Assembly (NCBI GenBank): GCA_028275445.1
Contig: JAPWUQ010000004.1
Span: 1 to 36,215, forward strand
DNA: 36,215 nucleotides
Reading direction: 5' to 3'
Origin: Anaerolineae bacterium
Lineage (GTDB): Bacteria > Chloroflexota > Anaerolineae > JACIWP01
A model generated the notes under the pieces. The model searched no databases and was not told the DNA's origin. It worked only from the letters and a program-made list of their open reading frames with translations. The translations under genes and the position numbers were made by a program. Of this stretch, positions 24,169 to 32,441 are shown in pieces (the stretch's first letter is position 1; the number at the start of each line of letters is the position of its first letter).

Positions 24169-25206
24169 ATGAGCCAGGGAGAAGAGACCACCGGAGGCAA
24201 GGGCTATACGGTGCGCCGGCTGGAACCCGCGGAATATCCCGCCTGGGACACGCTGGTGTGGGAATCCCCTGCCGGCACGCTCTTTCAGACCTCCTGGTGG
24301 CTGGAAGCGCTGTGCCGGCTGACCGGCGCCCAACTGGAAATCGTCGGCTGTTTCGACAAGAAGGGGGCGCTCTGGGGGGGATGTGCGCTCTACGCGCGGC
24401 AGACCGGTCCCTGGAAGCGCGCCCTGTTCCCGCCGGCCTGTCCATACAACGGCATGGCCGTGCGCCGGCGCGACACCCCCAACTACCGCCGACAAATGGT
24501 GCACACCCTGGAGGTCACGGAAGCGCTGGCCGCCTATCTGGAGGAACACTATTCGGAGACCCTGCTGGCCCACCGCTATGAACTGGCGGACGTGCGGAGC
24601 ATGAGCTGGCGGGGCTGGGAGACCGCCCTGCGCTACACCTACGAAGGGGAAACGGCCGAGCTGAAACAGCTTTTGCGGGTGACGACCCGTACTCGCCGGC
24701 AGAAATTCGAGCGCGCCCAGGAACTGGGATATACCTGCCAGGCCGAGGATGACATCACAGCCTTCCTGCCGCTGTACCGCGCCACCTATTCCCGGCACGG
24801 CCTGGACACGCCGCTGAATCCGTCCCAAGTGGAAGCCATGTACCGGCTGGCCAGGGAGCGTCAGGCGGCGCGCTTGTTCATCACCCACTCTCCCGCCGGC
24901 GAACCGGTCAGCGGCATGATCATCCTGATGGACCCCCACCGCTGTTACACCTGGTTGTTCGCCAACCACCCGGCGCACCTGCGCGAGGGGGTCCCGACCT
25001 TCACCGTGCTTTCCACCATCGCCGCGCTGGCCGGCCTGGTGCGCGTCGTGGACCACGCCTCGGCCAATTTCCCCCAACTGCACCGCAGTGTGCTGGAGGA
25101 GGGGGGCATCTTGAAACCGGTGCTGGTAACGCATCACAACCGCTCTCGCTTGTTGCAGTGCATCCATGAGATGGGATTCATCCTGGGTGGCGAGCATGCA
25201 CGGTAA
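24169..25206 (+). CDS. FemAB-like aminoacyl/acyl transferase, copy 2
   Basis: The 345-residue paralogue of the preceding protein is aligned over its full length. Shared landmarks are LFQTSWWL, IVGCF, LWGGCALYARQTGPW, FPPACPYNGMAV, HTLEVTEAL, DDITAFLPLYRATYSRHGLDTP, GEPVSGMIIL and DHASANFPQLHRSV. The sequences differ throughout, so the duplication is not recent and the substrates may differ. ATG 24169 follows the stop of copy 1 immediately; the ribosome site GGAGGAAGG lies in the end of copy 1. Its stop at 25204-25206 overlaps the next gene's start by 11 bases. As in copy 1 the fold is two GNAT-like lobes, and the acceptor is unknown. Confidence 0.85.
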   Translation: MSQGEETTGGKGYTVRRLEPAEYPAWDTLVWESPAGTLFQTSWWLEALCRLTGAQLEIVGCFDKKGALWGGCALYARQTGPWKRALFPPACPYNGMAVRRRDTPNYRRQMVHTLEVTEALAAYLEEHYSETLLAHRYELADVRSMSWRGWETALRYTYEGETAELKQLLRVTTRTRRQKFERAQELGYTCQAEDDITAFLPLYRATYSRHGLDTPLNPSQVEAMYRLARERQAARLFITHSPAGEPVSGMIILMDPHRCYTWLFANHPAHLREGVPTFTVLSTIAALAGLVRVVDHASANFPQLHRSVLEEGGILKPVLVTHHNRSRLLQCIHEMGFILGGEHAR

Positions 25207-26593
25207 TCGCACGCAAAGGTCCGCGAGCCTACCATCTATCCAGTGGCTGATCCTCGGCGCCGCGCTGATCATCGGCGTCATCGTGCCGCTGTTGCTGACG
25301 CTCCCGCCGCGTCTGCTGGCGGTGCTGGGCATGCTGCCGGCGGCCGTCATCCTCTGGGTGCCGGAACTGGCCGTGGTGCTGATGCAGGACGCGTTGGGCA
25401 TCGTGCAGTCCTTCACCCGGCTCATCGGCATCCCCATCGAGAGCGGCTTCGCCTTCGGGCTGGCCGGCGCCGCTCTGCTGGGATACATCCTGCTGGCCCT
25501 CCGCCATCGTCTGGTGTACCGCGCCATCCTGTCCCCGCTGTCCCTGGCCACGTACGCCCTGGTCGCCGTGCTGGGCCTCAGTATCCTGCGGAGCGGCCCG
25601 CAGGTGGGGTTGGACAAGTTCCTGCGCTTCGCCGGCTTCAACCTGCTGGGCTTCCTGCTGGCCTCTCTGACGCCGGCACCGCGCCGGCGCTGGCTGGTGT
25701 ACGGCTTCATCCCGGTGGGCGCGGCCGGCATCGCCAGCGTCGGGTTGGCGCTGACCCAAATGTCGGCCGTTGGCCGGCTGACGGCCTTCGGCGGCAACCC
25801 CATCTGGACCTCCCGCCTGCTGTGCGTCGCCGGCCTGGTCATGCTGTGGTGGCCCAACCTGTCGTACTGGATCCGGGTGCCGGCGGCCACGGCCTTCTTC
25901 ATCGTGGCGGTGTTCACCGGCTCCCGCGGCCCCTTACTCACCAGCGGGCTGATTATCGCCGTGGCACTTCTCGGCCGTGCCCTGTATGCCCGCCGGCGCC
26001 ATACTGCTGGCGAATCACTCATCCTGTTCCTGGGCATGATGTTCGTGGCCGGCGCCGGCTTCCTCGCCCTGCGCGCCATTGCCAGCGAGCAGGCGGCCGT
26101 CAACCCCTATTCGCCCTTCGTCCGCATCTTCGCCGGCACGCCCGAGACCGAGGCCAGCACCGAGACCCGCCTGGCGCTGTACCAGATTGCCCTGGAGCAG
26201 TTCGGGCAGAACCCCCTCTTCGGCATCGGCCTGGGCGGCATGGTCACTGTCCTGCAAACCGCCGGCGTGGTCTATCCGCACAACCTGTTCCTGGAGTTCG
26301 CCTCCGAGACCGGCATCATCGGACTGCTCCTGCATGCCCTGGGCCTCATCCTGGCCTTCTTCGGAGCGGTTCCCTATCTGCGGGATGCTTCTCCCCGCAC
26401 CCGCGCGGATACTGCCATCGGGCTGATGCTCTTCCTCTTTGCCCTGCTGAACGCGCAGGTCAGCGGCGACATGGTGGGCAACAAGATGCTGTGGTTCTTC
26501 ATGGGCTATCTGAACGGCCTGGTATCGGAAAAGGGCTGGGGCGTTCCTGGGTTCCTGCGCCGGCGGAAAGTATTGGTGCGCAAAGAGGAGTAG
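25196..26593 (+). CDS. O-antigen ligase/polymerase-like membrane protein (Wzy_C family)
   Basis: The 465-residue protein has about 11-12 membrane helices. I chose ATG 25196 (GGTGG upstream, 11-base overlap with the previous gene); an in-frame ATG at 25166 would lengthen the overlap. Family landmarks are FTGSRGPLLTSG at about residue 240 and, in the large extracytoplasmic loop, TETRLALYQIALEQFGQNPLFGIGLGG, then YPHNLFLEFASETGIIGLLLHAL. WaaL ligases and Wzy polymerases share this fold. As no other polymerase is encoded here, it may polymerise repeat units or attach the finished glycan to a surface acceptor. Which of the two cannot be told from sequence. Confidence 0.9.
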   Translation: MHGNRTQRSASLPSIQWLILGAALIIGVIVPLLLTLPPRLLAVLGMLPAAVILWVPELAVVLMQDALGIVQSFTRLIGIPIESGFAFGLAGAALLGYILLALRHRLVYRAILSPLSLATYALVAVLGLSILRSGPQVGLDKFLRFAGFNLLGFLLASLTPAPRRRWLVYGFIPVGAAGIASVGLALTQMSAVGRLTAFGGNPIWTSRLLCVAGLVMLWWPNLSYWIRVPAATAFFIVAVFTGSRGPLLTSGLIIAVALLGRALYARRRHTAGESLILFLGMMFVAGAGFLALRAIASEQAAVNPYSPFVRIFAGTPETEASTETRLALYQIALEQFGQNPLFGIGLGGMVTVLQTAGVVYPHNLFLEFASETGIIGLLLHALGLILAFFGAVPYLRDASPRTRADTAIGLMLFLFALLNAQVSGDMVGNKMLWFFMGYLNGLVSEKGWGVPGFLRRRKVLVRKEE

Positions 26594-26599
26594 CGCGGC

Positions 26600-27577
26600 A
26601 TGCGGCTCATTGTCACAGTAGATACCGAAGCGGACAATCAATGGGACGCAGGCCGGCCCCTGCGCCTGGAGAACCTGCACTGTCTGCCGGCCTTTCAGAC
26701 GCTGTGCCGGCGCTATGACATCCGCCCTACATACCTCATCACTACGGAGGTGGCGGAGGACGTCCAGGGCATGCAGACCCTGCGGGACTGGGCGGAGCAA
26801 GGGGAAGCGGAAGTGGGGGCGCACCTCCACCCCTGGACCACCCCGCCCTTCCAGGATAGCGCCGGCCAGCGCGCCAACGATCCCCAGCACACCTTCCCCA
26901 GCCAGCTCCCCCTTCCTCTGCTGAAGGCCAAGCTGGAGACGCTCACCCGGCAAGTAGAAAGGACGCTGGGCCGGCGGCCGGTCTCGTTCCGCGCCGGCCG
27001 CTTCGGCATGCACGCCCCCCTGGCCGGCCTGTTGGTCGAGCAGGGCTATCGGGTGGACTCGTCGGTCACGCCCGGCCTCTCCTGGCACCGGCTGGGCGGG
27101 CCAGATTTCACCACCGCGCCCCTGGCGCCATATCATCCCGACGAGGCGGACATCTGCCGGCCGGGGAGGCTGGCGCTGTGGGAGATTCCGCTGACCATGG
27201 TATATACCCGGCAGATCTTCCGCCGCTGGCCGGCGCTGGCGCGCCGGTACGGCCGGCTGAATGGTTCACTGGCCGGCCGGCTGATGCGGCTGACCTGGCC
27301 CGGTCCCCAACCGCTCTGGCTGCGGCCCAGCCCCCGCCGCGACGAGCGTCATCTCCTGCGCGTATGGCAGGAGGCGGCGCGCCTGGGCCTCCCCTTTGGG
27401 GTGCTGATGCTCCATTCCAGTGAGCTGATGCCCGGCGGAAGCCCGTACTGGCCCACGCCGGCGGCGGTGGAACGGCTGTTCGCCCAACTGGAGCGTTTCT
27501 TCGCCCTCCTGCGGGAAGCGGGAACGCCGTCCTGCACCCTGGCCGAGGCCGGCGCCCTGCTGGATGAGGGGGCGTAA
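26600..27577 (+). CDS. Polysaccharide deacetylase (WalW-like NodB fold)
   Basis: The 325-residue protein has a NodB-type fold without a signal peptide, so it is probably cytoplasmic. VDTEAD at the start gives the catalytic Asp8 and Glu10; HLHPW (H75, H77) supplies metal ligands; SFRAGRFG (129-136), VDSSVTPG and LMLHSSEL (His272) complete the active site. WalW-type members occur in polysaccharide loci. It would remove N-acetyl groups from sugars of the glycan or its precursors. ATG 26600 is six bases past the previous stop with GAGGAG upstream. Its last 14 bases also contain an ATG (27564) in the frame of the next gene, but a better start lies just after. Confidence 0.9.
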   Translation: MRLIVTVDTEADNQWDAGRPLRLENLHCLPAFQTLCRRYDIRPTYLITTEVAEDVQGMQTLRDWAEQGEAEVGAHLHPWTTPPFQDSAGQRANDPQHTFPSQLPLPLLKAKLETLTRQVERTLGRRPVSFRAGRFGMHAPLAGLLVEQGYRVDSSVTPGLSWHRLGGPDFTTAPLAPYHPDEADICRPGRLALWEIPLTMVYTRQIFRRWPALARRYGRLNGSLAGRLMRLTWPGPQPLWLRPSPRRDERHLLRVWQEAARLGLPFGVLMLHSSELMPGGSPYWPTPAAVERLFAQLERFFALLREAGTPSCTLAEAGALLDEGA

Positions 27578-27578
27578 G

Positions 27579-28757
27579 ATGGGCATGCGCATCCTGGGGC
27601 TCGCGCAGGTACCGCTGGGCCGGCACGATGGCGCTTCCGCCCATGTGATCGGCCTGTATTCCGAGCTGGCCCGCTTAGGAGCAGAGGTGCGGTGCATCCT
27701 GCCGGGCACACTGCCGGCGAGCACACCCCTGCCCTTCCAGGCCATTTACGTCCCTACCGGCCGGGACATCCGCCGATGGACCTTCATCTGGCACCTGCTC
27801 AGCCCCTGGTGGTTCCTGGGGGCTGTGCTCCGCTATCGTCCGCAGGTGGTGTATCTGCGCGGGCATCTGCTCCTGCCCCATCTGGTGCTGGCGCGGCTCC
27901 TCGGCCGGCCGGCGGCCGTGGAGATCAACGAGGATAAGTCGGGCGAGCTGGAATGGCAGGGGGAATGGCGCCGGCGGCTGGCGCGCCTGAACCGCATCAT
28001 CGAGCGATGGTCCTATCGGTTGGCGTGGCGGCTCCTGCCGGTGACCCCCCAACTGCGCGATCTACTGGTGCACGAGCACGGCGTGGAGCCGGCGCGCTGT
28101 CGGGTGGTGTCCAACGGCTTCGACCCGGCGGTCTTCTTCCCGCGGCCCAAAGAGGAGGCGAAACGCTATTTGGGGCTGGATGCACGCCGGCGCTACATCG
28201 CCTTCGTCTCCCAGCTCACGCCGCGGCACAGCCTGGACCTGTTGGTGCAGGGCTTCGCGGTGCTGGCCGGCCAGGTGCCGGACGCGGACCTGCTGGTGGT
28301 CGGCGAGGGGGTGGCTCGGCCGCAGATGATGCGCTGGTGCGAGGAACTGGATATCGGCGCACGCGTCATCTTCGCCGGCGAGGTGCCGGCGGAGCGCGCC
28401 GCATGGTACATCGCCGCGGCGGAGTGCGGCGTGGCCCAACTGCGCGCCGACCGCAACGCCCGGCGCGTCGGCGCCAGCCCGCTCAAGCTGTGGGCCTATC
28501 TGGGTTGTGCGCGGCCGGTGCTGGCCGGCCAGGTGCCCAACCTGGCGGAGATCATCCGGGAATGGGACTGCGGGCTGGTCATCGAGGAGGAAACGCCGGC
28601 GGCCTTCGCCGCGGCGGCACGCTATCTGCTGGAGCATCCGGAGAAGGCGGAGGAGATGGGCCAGCGGGGGTATGCCGGCGCATTGGCCGGCTATACCTGG
28701 CACGCCGTAGCCCAAAAGACCCTTGCCATCCTCGAGGAGGCGCTCCATGCCGCGTAA
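27579..28757 (+). CDS. GT4-like glycosyltransferase with altered donor-site motifs
   Basis: The 392-residue protein starts at ATG 27579, two bases after the previous stop (GAGGGGG six bases upstream). It is a two-lobed GT-B enzyme: GRHDGASAHVIGLYSELARLG in the N-lobe, then AVEINEDKSGE, VVSNGFDPAVFFPRP linking the lobes, and LLVVGEGVARPQM in the C-lobe. The usual C-lobe Arg/Lys pair is replaced by SQLTPRHSLDLL. In ASPLKLWAYLGCARPVLA the expected Glu of the EX7E motif is Ala. Either the donor site is unconventional or activity is reduced. The frame overlaps the next gene by 11 bases. The role is extension of the lipid-linked glycan. Confidence 0.87.
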   Translation: MGMRILGLAQVPLGRHDGASAHVIGLYSELARLGAEVRCILPGTLPASTPLPFQAIYVPTGRDIRRWTFIWHLLSPWWFLGAVLRYRPQVVYLRGHLLLPHLVLARLLGRPAAVEINEDKSGELEWQGEWRRRLARLNRIIERWSYRLAWRLLPVTPQLRDLLVHEHGVEPARCRVVSNGFDPAVFFPRPKEEAKRYLGLDARRRYIAFVSQLTPRHSLDLLVQGFAVLAGQVPDADLLVVGEGVARPQMMRWCEELDIGARVIFAGEVPAERAAWYIAAAECGVAQLRADRNARRVGASPLKLWAYLGCARPVLAGQVPNLAEIIREWDCGLVIEEETPAAFAAAARYLLEHPEKAEEMGQRGYAGALAGYTWHAVAQKTLAILEEALHAA

Positions 28758-29859
28758 GGTCCTGCACGTCATCGCCTCCCTGCGCGTGGGCGGCGCCCAA
28801 TCGGTGCTGGCCTACCTCCTGCGGCAGTGGCGCGGCCAGTCCCGCTATCAGTTCGCCGTCGCCGCGGTCCTGCCCGGCGGCCAGTTCATGCCCATGATCG
28901 AGGCCATGGGCGTGCCGGTCTACGAGCTGGGCGTCTCCGTTCCCTATGACCCACGCGCCATTTGGCGCCTGCGGGATGTCCTACAGCGCGAACAGCCGGA
29001 CATCATCCACTGCCACCTGTTTTACGCCAATCTCTACGCCGCGCTGGCCAACCGCATGGGACGCCGCCGGCCCCTCATCTACACCGAGCACAGCATCTGG
29101 AACCGCCGGCGCGGAATGGCCATCATGCGGCCGTTCGACCGCTGGCTGGCGAAGCAGTTCGACCATGTGGTGGCGGTGGCGGAGATCGCGAAGGCGCGCT
29201 TCGTGGAGTGGACGGGATATGACGCGGGGCGGGTCACAGTCATCCCCAACGGCATCGCCGTCGAGGATTTCCCGCCGGTGGTGGACGTGCCGGCCCAGCG
29301 GGCGGCCTGGGGGCTTTCCCCCAACGATTTCGCCTTCATCACGGTCGGCCGGCTGGCCCCGCCCAAGGGTCTGCACCATCTGCTCCGGGCAGCGCGCCTG
29401 CTGGCCGACGCCGGCCGGCGCTTCCGCCTGCTCATCGTCGGCGACGGGCCCCTGCGCCTGACGCTGGAGGAGCTGGCCGGCGCGCTGGAGCTGAGCCCCT
29501 GGGTGACCTTCTTCGGGGCGCGCTCCGATGCGCCGGTGTTGATGACGGCCAGCGACGCCTTCGTGCTGGCGTCGGAATGGGAGGCCCTGCCCATGGCCCT
29601 GCTGGAGGCCATGGCCTGCTGCAAGCCGGCCGTCGTCACGCGGGTCGGCGCCATCCCCGAGGTGGTGCGCCATGGGGAAGAGGGCCTGCTGGTGCCGCCG
29701 GCCGAACCGAACGCGCTGGCCCACGCCATGGCCCTGCTGATGGACATGCCGGCGGACGAGCGCCGGCGTCTGGGCCTGCAGGCCCGCCGGCGGGTGGAGG
29801 AAGCCTACCACATCCGACAGACCGCCGAACGTCTGCTGGACCTCTACGACCAGTTTTGA
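28747..29859 (+). CDS. GT4-family glycosyltransferase
   Basis: The 370-residue GT-B enzyme has complete family motifs. SLRVGGAQSVLAYLL is the nucleotide-sugar enzyme N-terminus. DIIHCHLFYANLYAAL and YTEHSIWN form the acceptor side, VIPNGIAVEDF is the inter-lobe linker, and FITVGRLAPPKGLHHLL contains the Arg and Lys that bind donor phosphates. SEWEALPMALLEAMACCKPAVVT carries the EX7E pair. ATG 28747 has GAGGAGG upstream and lies inside the last codons of the previous gene (11-base overlap). It is expected to add one sugar to the growing glycan at the inner face of the membrane; the sugar is unknown. Confidence 0.93.
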   Translation: MPRKVLHVIASLRVGGAQSVLAYLLRQWRGQSRYQFAVAAVLPGGQFMPMIEAMGVPVYELGVSVPYDPRAIWRLRDVLQREQPDIIHCHLFYANLYAALANRMGRRRPLIYTEHSIWNRRRGMAIMRPFDRWLAKQFDHVVAVAEIAKARFVEWTGYDAGRVTVIPNGIAVEDFPPVVDVPAQRAAWGLSPNDFAFITVGRLAPPKGLHHLLRAARLLADAGRRFRLLIVGDGPLRLTLEELAGALELSPWVTFFGARSDAPVLMTASDAFVLASEWEALPMALLEAMACCKPAVVTRVGAIPEVVRHGEEGLLVPPAEPNALAHAMALLMDMPADERRRLGLQARRRVEEAYHIRQTAERLLDLYDQF

Positions 29860-29872
29860 GGGAACGCACACC

Positions 29873-31024
29873 ATGCGCATCGCCCATGTCGCCACCGTGG
29901 ACATCACCCTGAAGGCGCTGTTACTGCCGCAGGTGCGCTATCTGCTGGCGCGCGGCCATGAGGTGGAGATGATCGCCAGCGCCGGCCCCCATACCCCGGC
30001 ACTGCATCAGGCCGGCTTCGTGGTGCACAATGTCTTCATCTCGCGCCGCATCGAGCCATGGCGCGACCTGCGCTCCGCCATCGAACTGGCGCGCCTGTTC
30101 CGCCGCCGGCGCTATGACCTGGTGCACACGCACACCTCCAAGGCCGGCTTCGTCGGGCGGCTGGCAGGGCGCCTGGCCGGCGTGCCGGTGGTCGCCCACA
30201 CGGCGCACGGCTTCTTCTTCCATGAGAATATGCCGCCCCTCCAGCGCCGGCTCTTCGAAGGGCTGGAACGCCTGGCCGCCGGCTGGACAGACCTGCTGTT
30301 CCTGCAGAGCCGTGAGGATTACGAGTACGTGCTGGCCAGCGGCATGATGCCGCCGGCGCGCGTTCGCTACCTGGGCAACGGCATTGACCTGAGCGCGTTC
30401 GACATCACACGCTGGGACCGGCCCTGGGAGCGCCAGTTTCTGCGCCAGACATTCTTCGGTGACGGGGATTACATTGTCGCCCTCATGGTCGCCTTTATGA
30501 TTGAGCGCAAGGGCCATATCTACCTGCTCCGGGCGCTGGAAGCGATGGGGGAGGAGCGCGAGCGCCTGCGCGTCCTCCTAGTGGGAGACGGGCCGCTGGA
30601 GGAGTCCCTGCGGGGGTTCGTGCGGGACGCCGGCCTGGAACGCCATGTGGCCTTTGCCGGCTATCGCGAGGATATCCCCCGCCTGCTGGCCGGCGCCGAT
30701 ATATACGTCCTGCCCTCCCTCTCCGAGGGCATGCCGCGCTCCATCCTGGAGGCTATGGCCATGGAACTGCCGGTCATCGCCTCCGATATCCGCGGCTGTC
30801 GCGAGCTGGTGGTGGACGGCGAGACCGGCCTGCTGGTGCCGCCGGCGGACGCCGGCGCGCTGGCGGAGGCCCTGCGCCGGCTGGCCGGCGACGCGGATCT
30901 GCGGCGCAGGATGGGGGAGGCCGGCCGACAGCGCGTCCAACAGGAATTCGATGAGCGGCTGGTCTTTCAGCGCCTGGAAGAGGGCTACCGAGATATCCTG
31001 CAGGCGAAGGGATTGTGGAAATGA
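29873..31024 (+). CDS. GT4-family glycosyltransferase
   Basis: The 383-residue GT-B enzyme has an N-lobe with VATVDITLKALLLPQVRYL, YDLVHTHTSKAGFVGRLAG and VVAHTAHGFFFHE, close to the WbpH/PglA-type enzymes that start from a lipid-linked sugar. The C-lobe has VAFMIERKGHIYLLRAL (Arg/Lys pair), LLVGDGPLEESL and SLSEGMPRSILEAMAMELPVIAS with the EX7E pair. HTSKAGF plus AHGF is typical of enzymes acting right after the phosphoglycosyl transferase, which is the next gene. ATG 29873 is 13 bases past the previous stop. Its stop overlaps the next start as ATGA. Confidence 0.93.
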   Translation: MRIAHVATVDITLKALLLPQVRYLLARGHEVEMIASAGPHTPALHQAGFVVHNVFISRRIEPWRDLRSAIELARLFRRRRYDLVHTHTSKAGFVGRLAGRLAGVPVVAHTAHGFFFHENMPPLQRRLFEGLERLAAGWTDLLFLQSREDYEYVLASGMMPPARVRYLGNGIDLSAFDITRWDRPWERQFLRQTFFGDGDYIVALMVAFMIERKGHIYLLRALEAMGEERERLRVLLVGDGPLEESLRGFVRDAGLERHVAFAGYREDIPRLLAGADIYVLPSLSEGMPRSILEAMAMELPVIASDIRGCRELVVDGETGLLVPPADAGALAEALRRLAGDADLRRRMGEAGRQRVQQEFDERLVFQRLEEGYRDILQAKGLWK

Positions 31025-31731
31025 CGGAAATGCGCGAGGGCGAATACATCGTCACCATGGAGGACGTGCCGGTGTGCGCCGCCGGCGGAGCGGCCGGCCG
31101 GCTCCTCAAGACCCTCTTTGACCGCATTCTGGCGTTCATCGGCCTGCTCATCCTCCTGCCGCTGTTCGCGCTCATCGCCCTGCTGATCCGGCTGGATTCG
31201 CCCGGGCCGGTCTTCTTCCGCCAGATGCGCGTCGGCAAGGACGGCCGGCTCTTCCGCATCTATAAGTTCCGCACCATGGTGGTGAACGCCGAGCAAATCG
31301 GCCTGGGGGTGCACACGCGCGCGGATGACCCCCGCATCACCCGCGTCGGCAGGGTCCTGCGCAAGCTCAGCCTGGATGAACTGCCCCAACTCATCAACAT
31401 CCTGAAGGGCGAGATGAGCTTTGTCGGGCCGCGCCCCACCCTGCCGTACCAGGTACTGCGCTACAACCCCCGGCAGAAGGGCCGTCTGCTGGTCCCGCCG
31501 GGGGTGACCGGCTGGGCACAGATTCACGGCCGCAGGGCCTTGACCTGGCCCGAGCGCATCGAGTATGATATATGGTACGTGGAGCACTGGTCCCCTTGGC
31601 TGGACCTGGTCATCCTCCTGCGGACCCTGCCGGCCGTCCTCACGGCGCGCGGCGTGGACGACGCCGGCATTGGCGATGAGATATCCCGGCTGGAGCCGGC
31701 CGAGACCCCTTCGGACGACGGGAAGGTATGA
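31021..31731 (+). CDS. Monotopic phosphoglycosyl transferase (bacterial sugar transferase)
   Basis: The 236-residue protein starts at ATG 31021, overlapping the previous stop as ATGA; an in-frame GTG at 31015 is less likely. One re-entrant hydrophobic segment (about 29-58, [21 protein letters not shown]) precedes the catalytic core: [22 protein letters not shown], the Asp-Glu pair in [20 protein letters not shown], and [13 protein letters not shown]. It transfers a sugar phosphate from UDP-sugar to polyprenyl phosphate, the first step of glycan assembly. The small size matches the PglC-like core rather than the long WcaJ type. The C-terminal tail (residues of about 215-236) is acidic. The NeuD-like gene follows with another ATGA overlap. 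Confidence 0.95.
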   Translation: MTEMREGEYIVTMEDVPVCAAGGAAGRLLKTLFDRILAFIGLLILLPLFALIALLIRLDSPGPVFFRQMRVGKDGRLFRIYKFRTMVVNAEQIGLGVHTRADDPRITRVGRVLRKLSLDELPQLINILKGEMSFVGPRPTLPYQVLRYNPRQKGRLLVPPGVTGWAQIHGRRALTWPERIEYDIWYVEHWSPWLDLVILLRTLPAVLTARGVDDAGIGDEISRLEPAETPSDDGKV

Positions 31732-32396
31732 GCAAGGTGATTCTGCTGGGCGCCGGCGGACTGGCGCGCGAGGTCCTGGACGGCATCGAGGCTTGTCAGC
31801 GCGCCGGCCAGGATATCCAACCTATCGGCTACATCGACGCGGATGCCGCGCTGTGGGGGCAGGAGATCAACGGCCTGCCGGTGCTGGGCGGGCTGGATTG
31901 GTTCGATGAGGCGCCCGGCCGGCGGGATATCCCCCTCATCGCCGCCATCGGCGCCCCGCGCAGCCGCCGGCATATGGTCCAGGAAGCGCTCCGCCGCGGC
32001 CTGCAGTTTACCTCGCTGGTCCATCCGGCCGTCCACCTCTCCTCCCGGGCACAGTTGGGCCTGGGGGTGGTGATCCTGGCCGGCTGTGTGGTGGAAAACC
32101 GCGCCAGCATCGGGGACTTTACCGTTATCAACAATCTGTGCTTCATCGGACATGATGTCCAGCTCGGCGCATACTGCACGCTGGCCCCGGGCGCCCTCCT
32201 CGCCGGCGGAAGCCGGCTCGGCGATGGGGTGGATTTCGGCATCGGCGCCGCCACCCGTCAGGGCGTGACCATCGGAAGCGGCGCAGTCATCGGCGGACAG
32301 GCGATGATCGTGGAGGATGTGCCGGCCAACGCGGTGGTCGTCGGGGTGCCGGGGCGCGTCATGCGCTTTTTCACGCCGGCCTGGGAAGAGGAGTGA
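31728..32396 (+). CDS. NeuD/PglD-like sugar O/N-acyltransferase
   Basis: The 222-residue protein has an N-terminal Rossmann-like half (ILLGAGGLAREVLDGIEA, IGYIDAD, PLIAAIGAP) that binds the sugar nucleotide. The C-terminal half is a left-handed beta-helix of hexapeptide repeats (VILAGCVVENRASIGDFTVI, LGDGVDFGIGAATRQGVTIG). His142 in IGHDVQLG is the expected catalytic base. VGVPGRVMR ends the fold as in PglD. It acylates an amino or hydroxyl group of a nucleotide sugar with acyl-CoA. ATG 31728 overlaps the phosphoglycosyl transferase stop (ATGA), as pglC-pglD pairs often are. A gap of 45 bases separates it from the repeat protein. Confidence 0.93.
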   Translation: MSKVILLGAGGLAREVLDGIEACQRAGQDIQPIGYIDADAALWGQEINGLPVLGGLDWFDEAPGRRDIPLIAAIGAPRSRRHMVQEALRRGLQFTSLVHPAVHLSSRAQLGLGVVILAGCVVENRASIGDFTVINNLCFIGHDVQLGAYCTLAPGALLAGGSRLGDGVDFGIGAATRQGVTIGSGAVIGGQAMIVEDVPANAVVVGVPGRVMRFFTPAWEEE

Positions 32397-32441
32397 CCGC
32401 ACCCCCGGGTGCCCGCACAGTCACCAGAAAGGAAGTGACAA

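Noticed and set aside
23767-26103. Minus-strand open frame of 778 codons
   Set aside because: It is antisense across two FemAB-like genes and the ligase gene. The product is low-complexity with no ribosome site; stops are rare in this frame because of composition.
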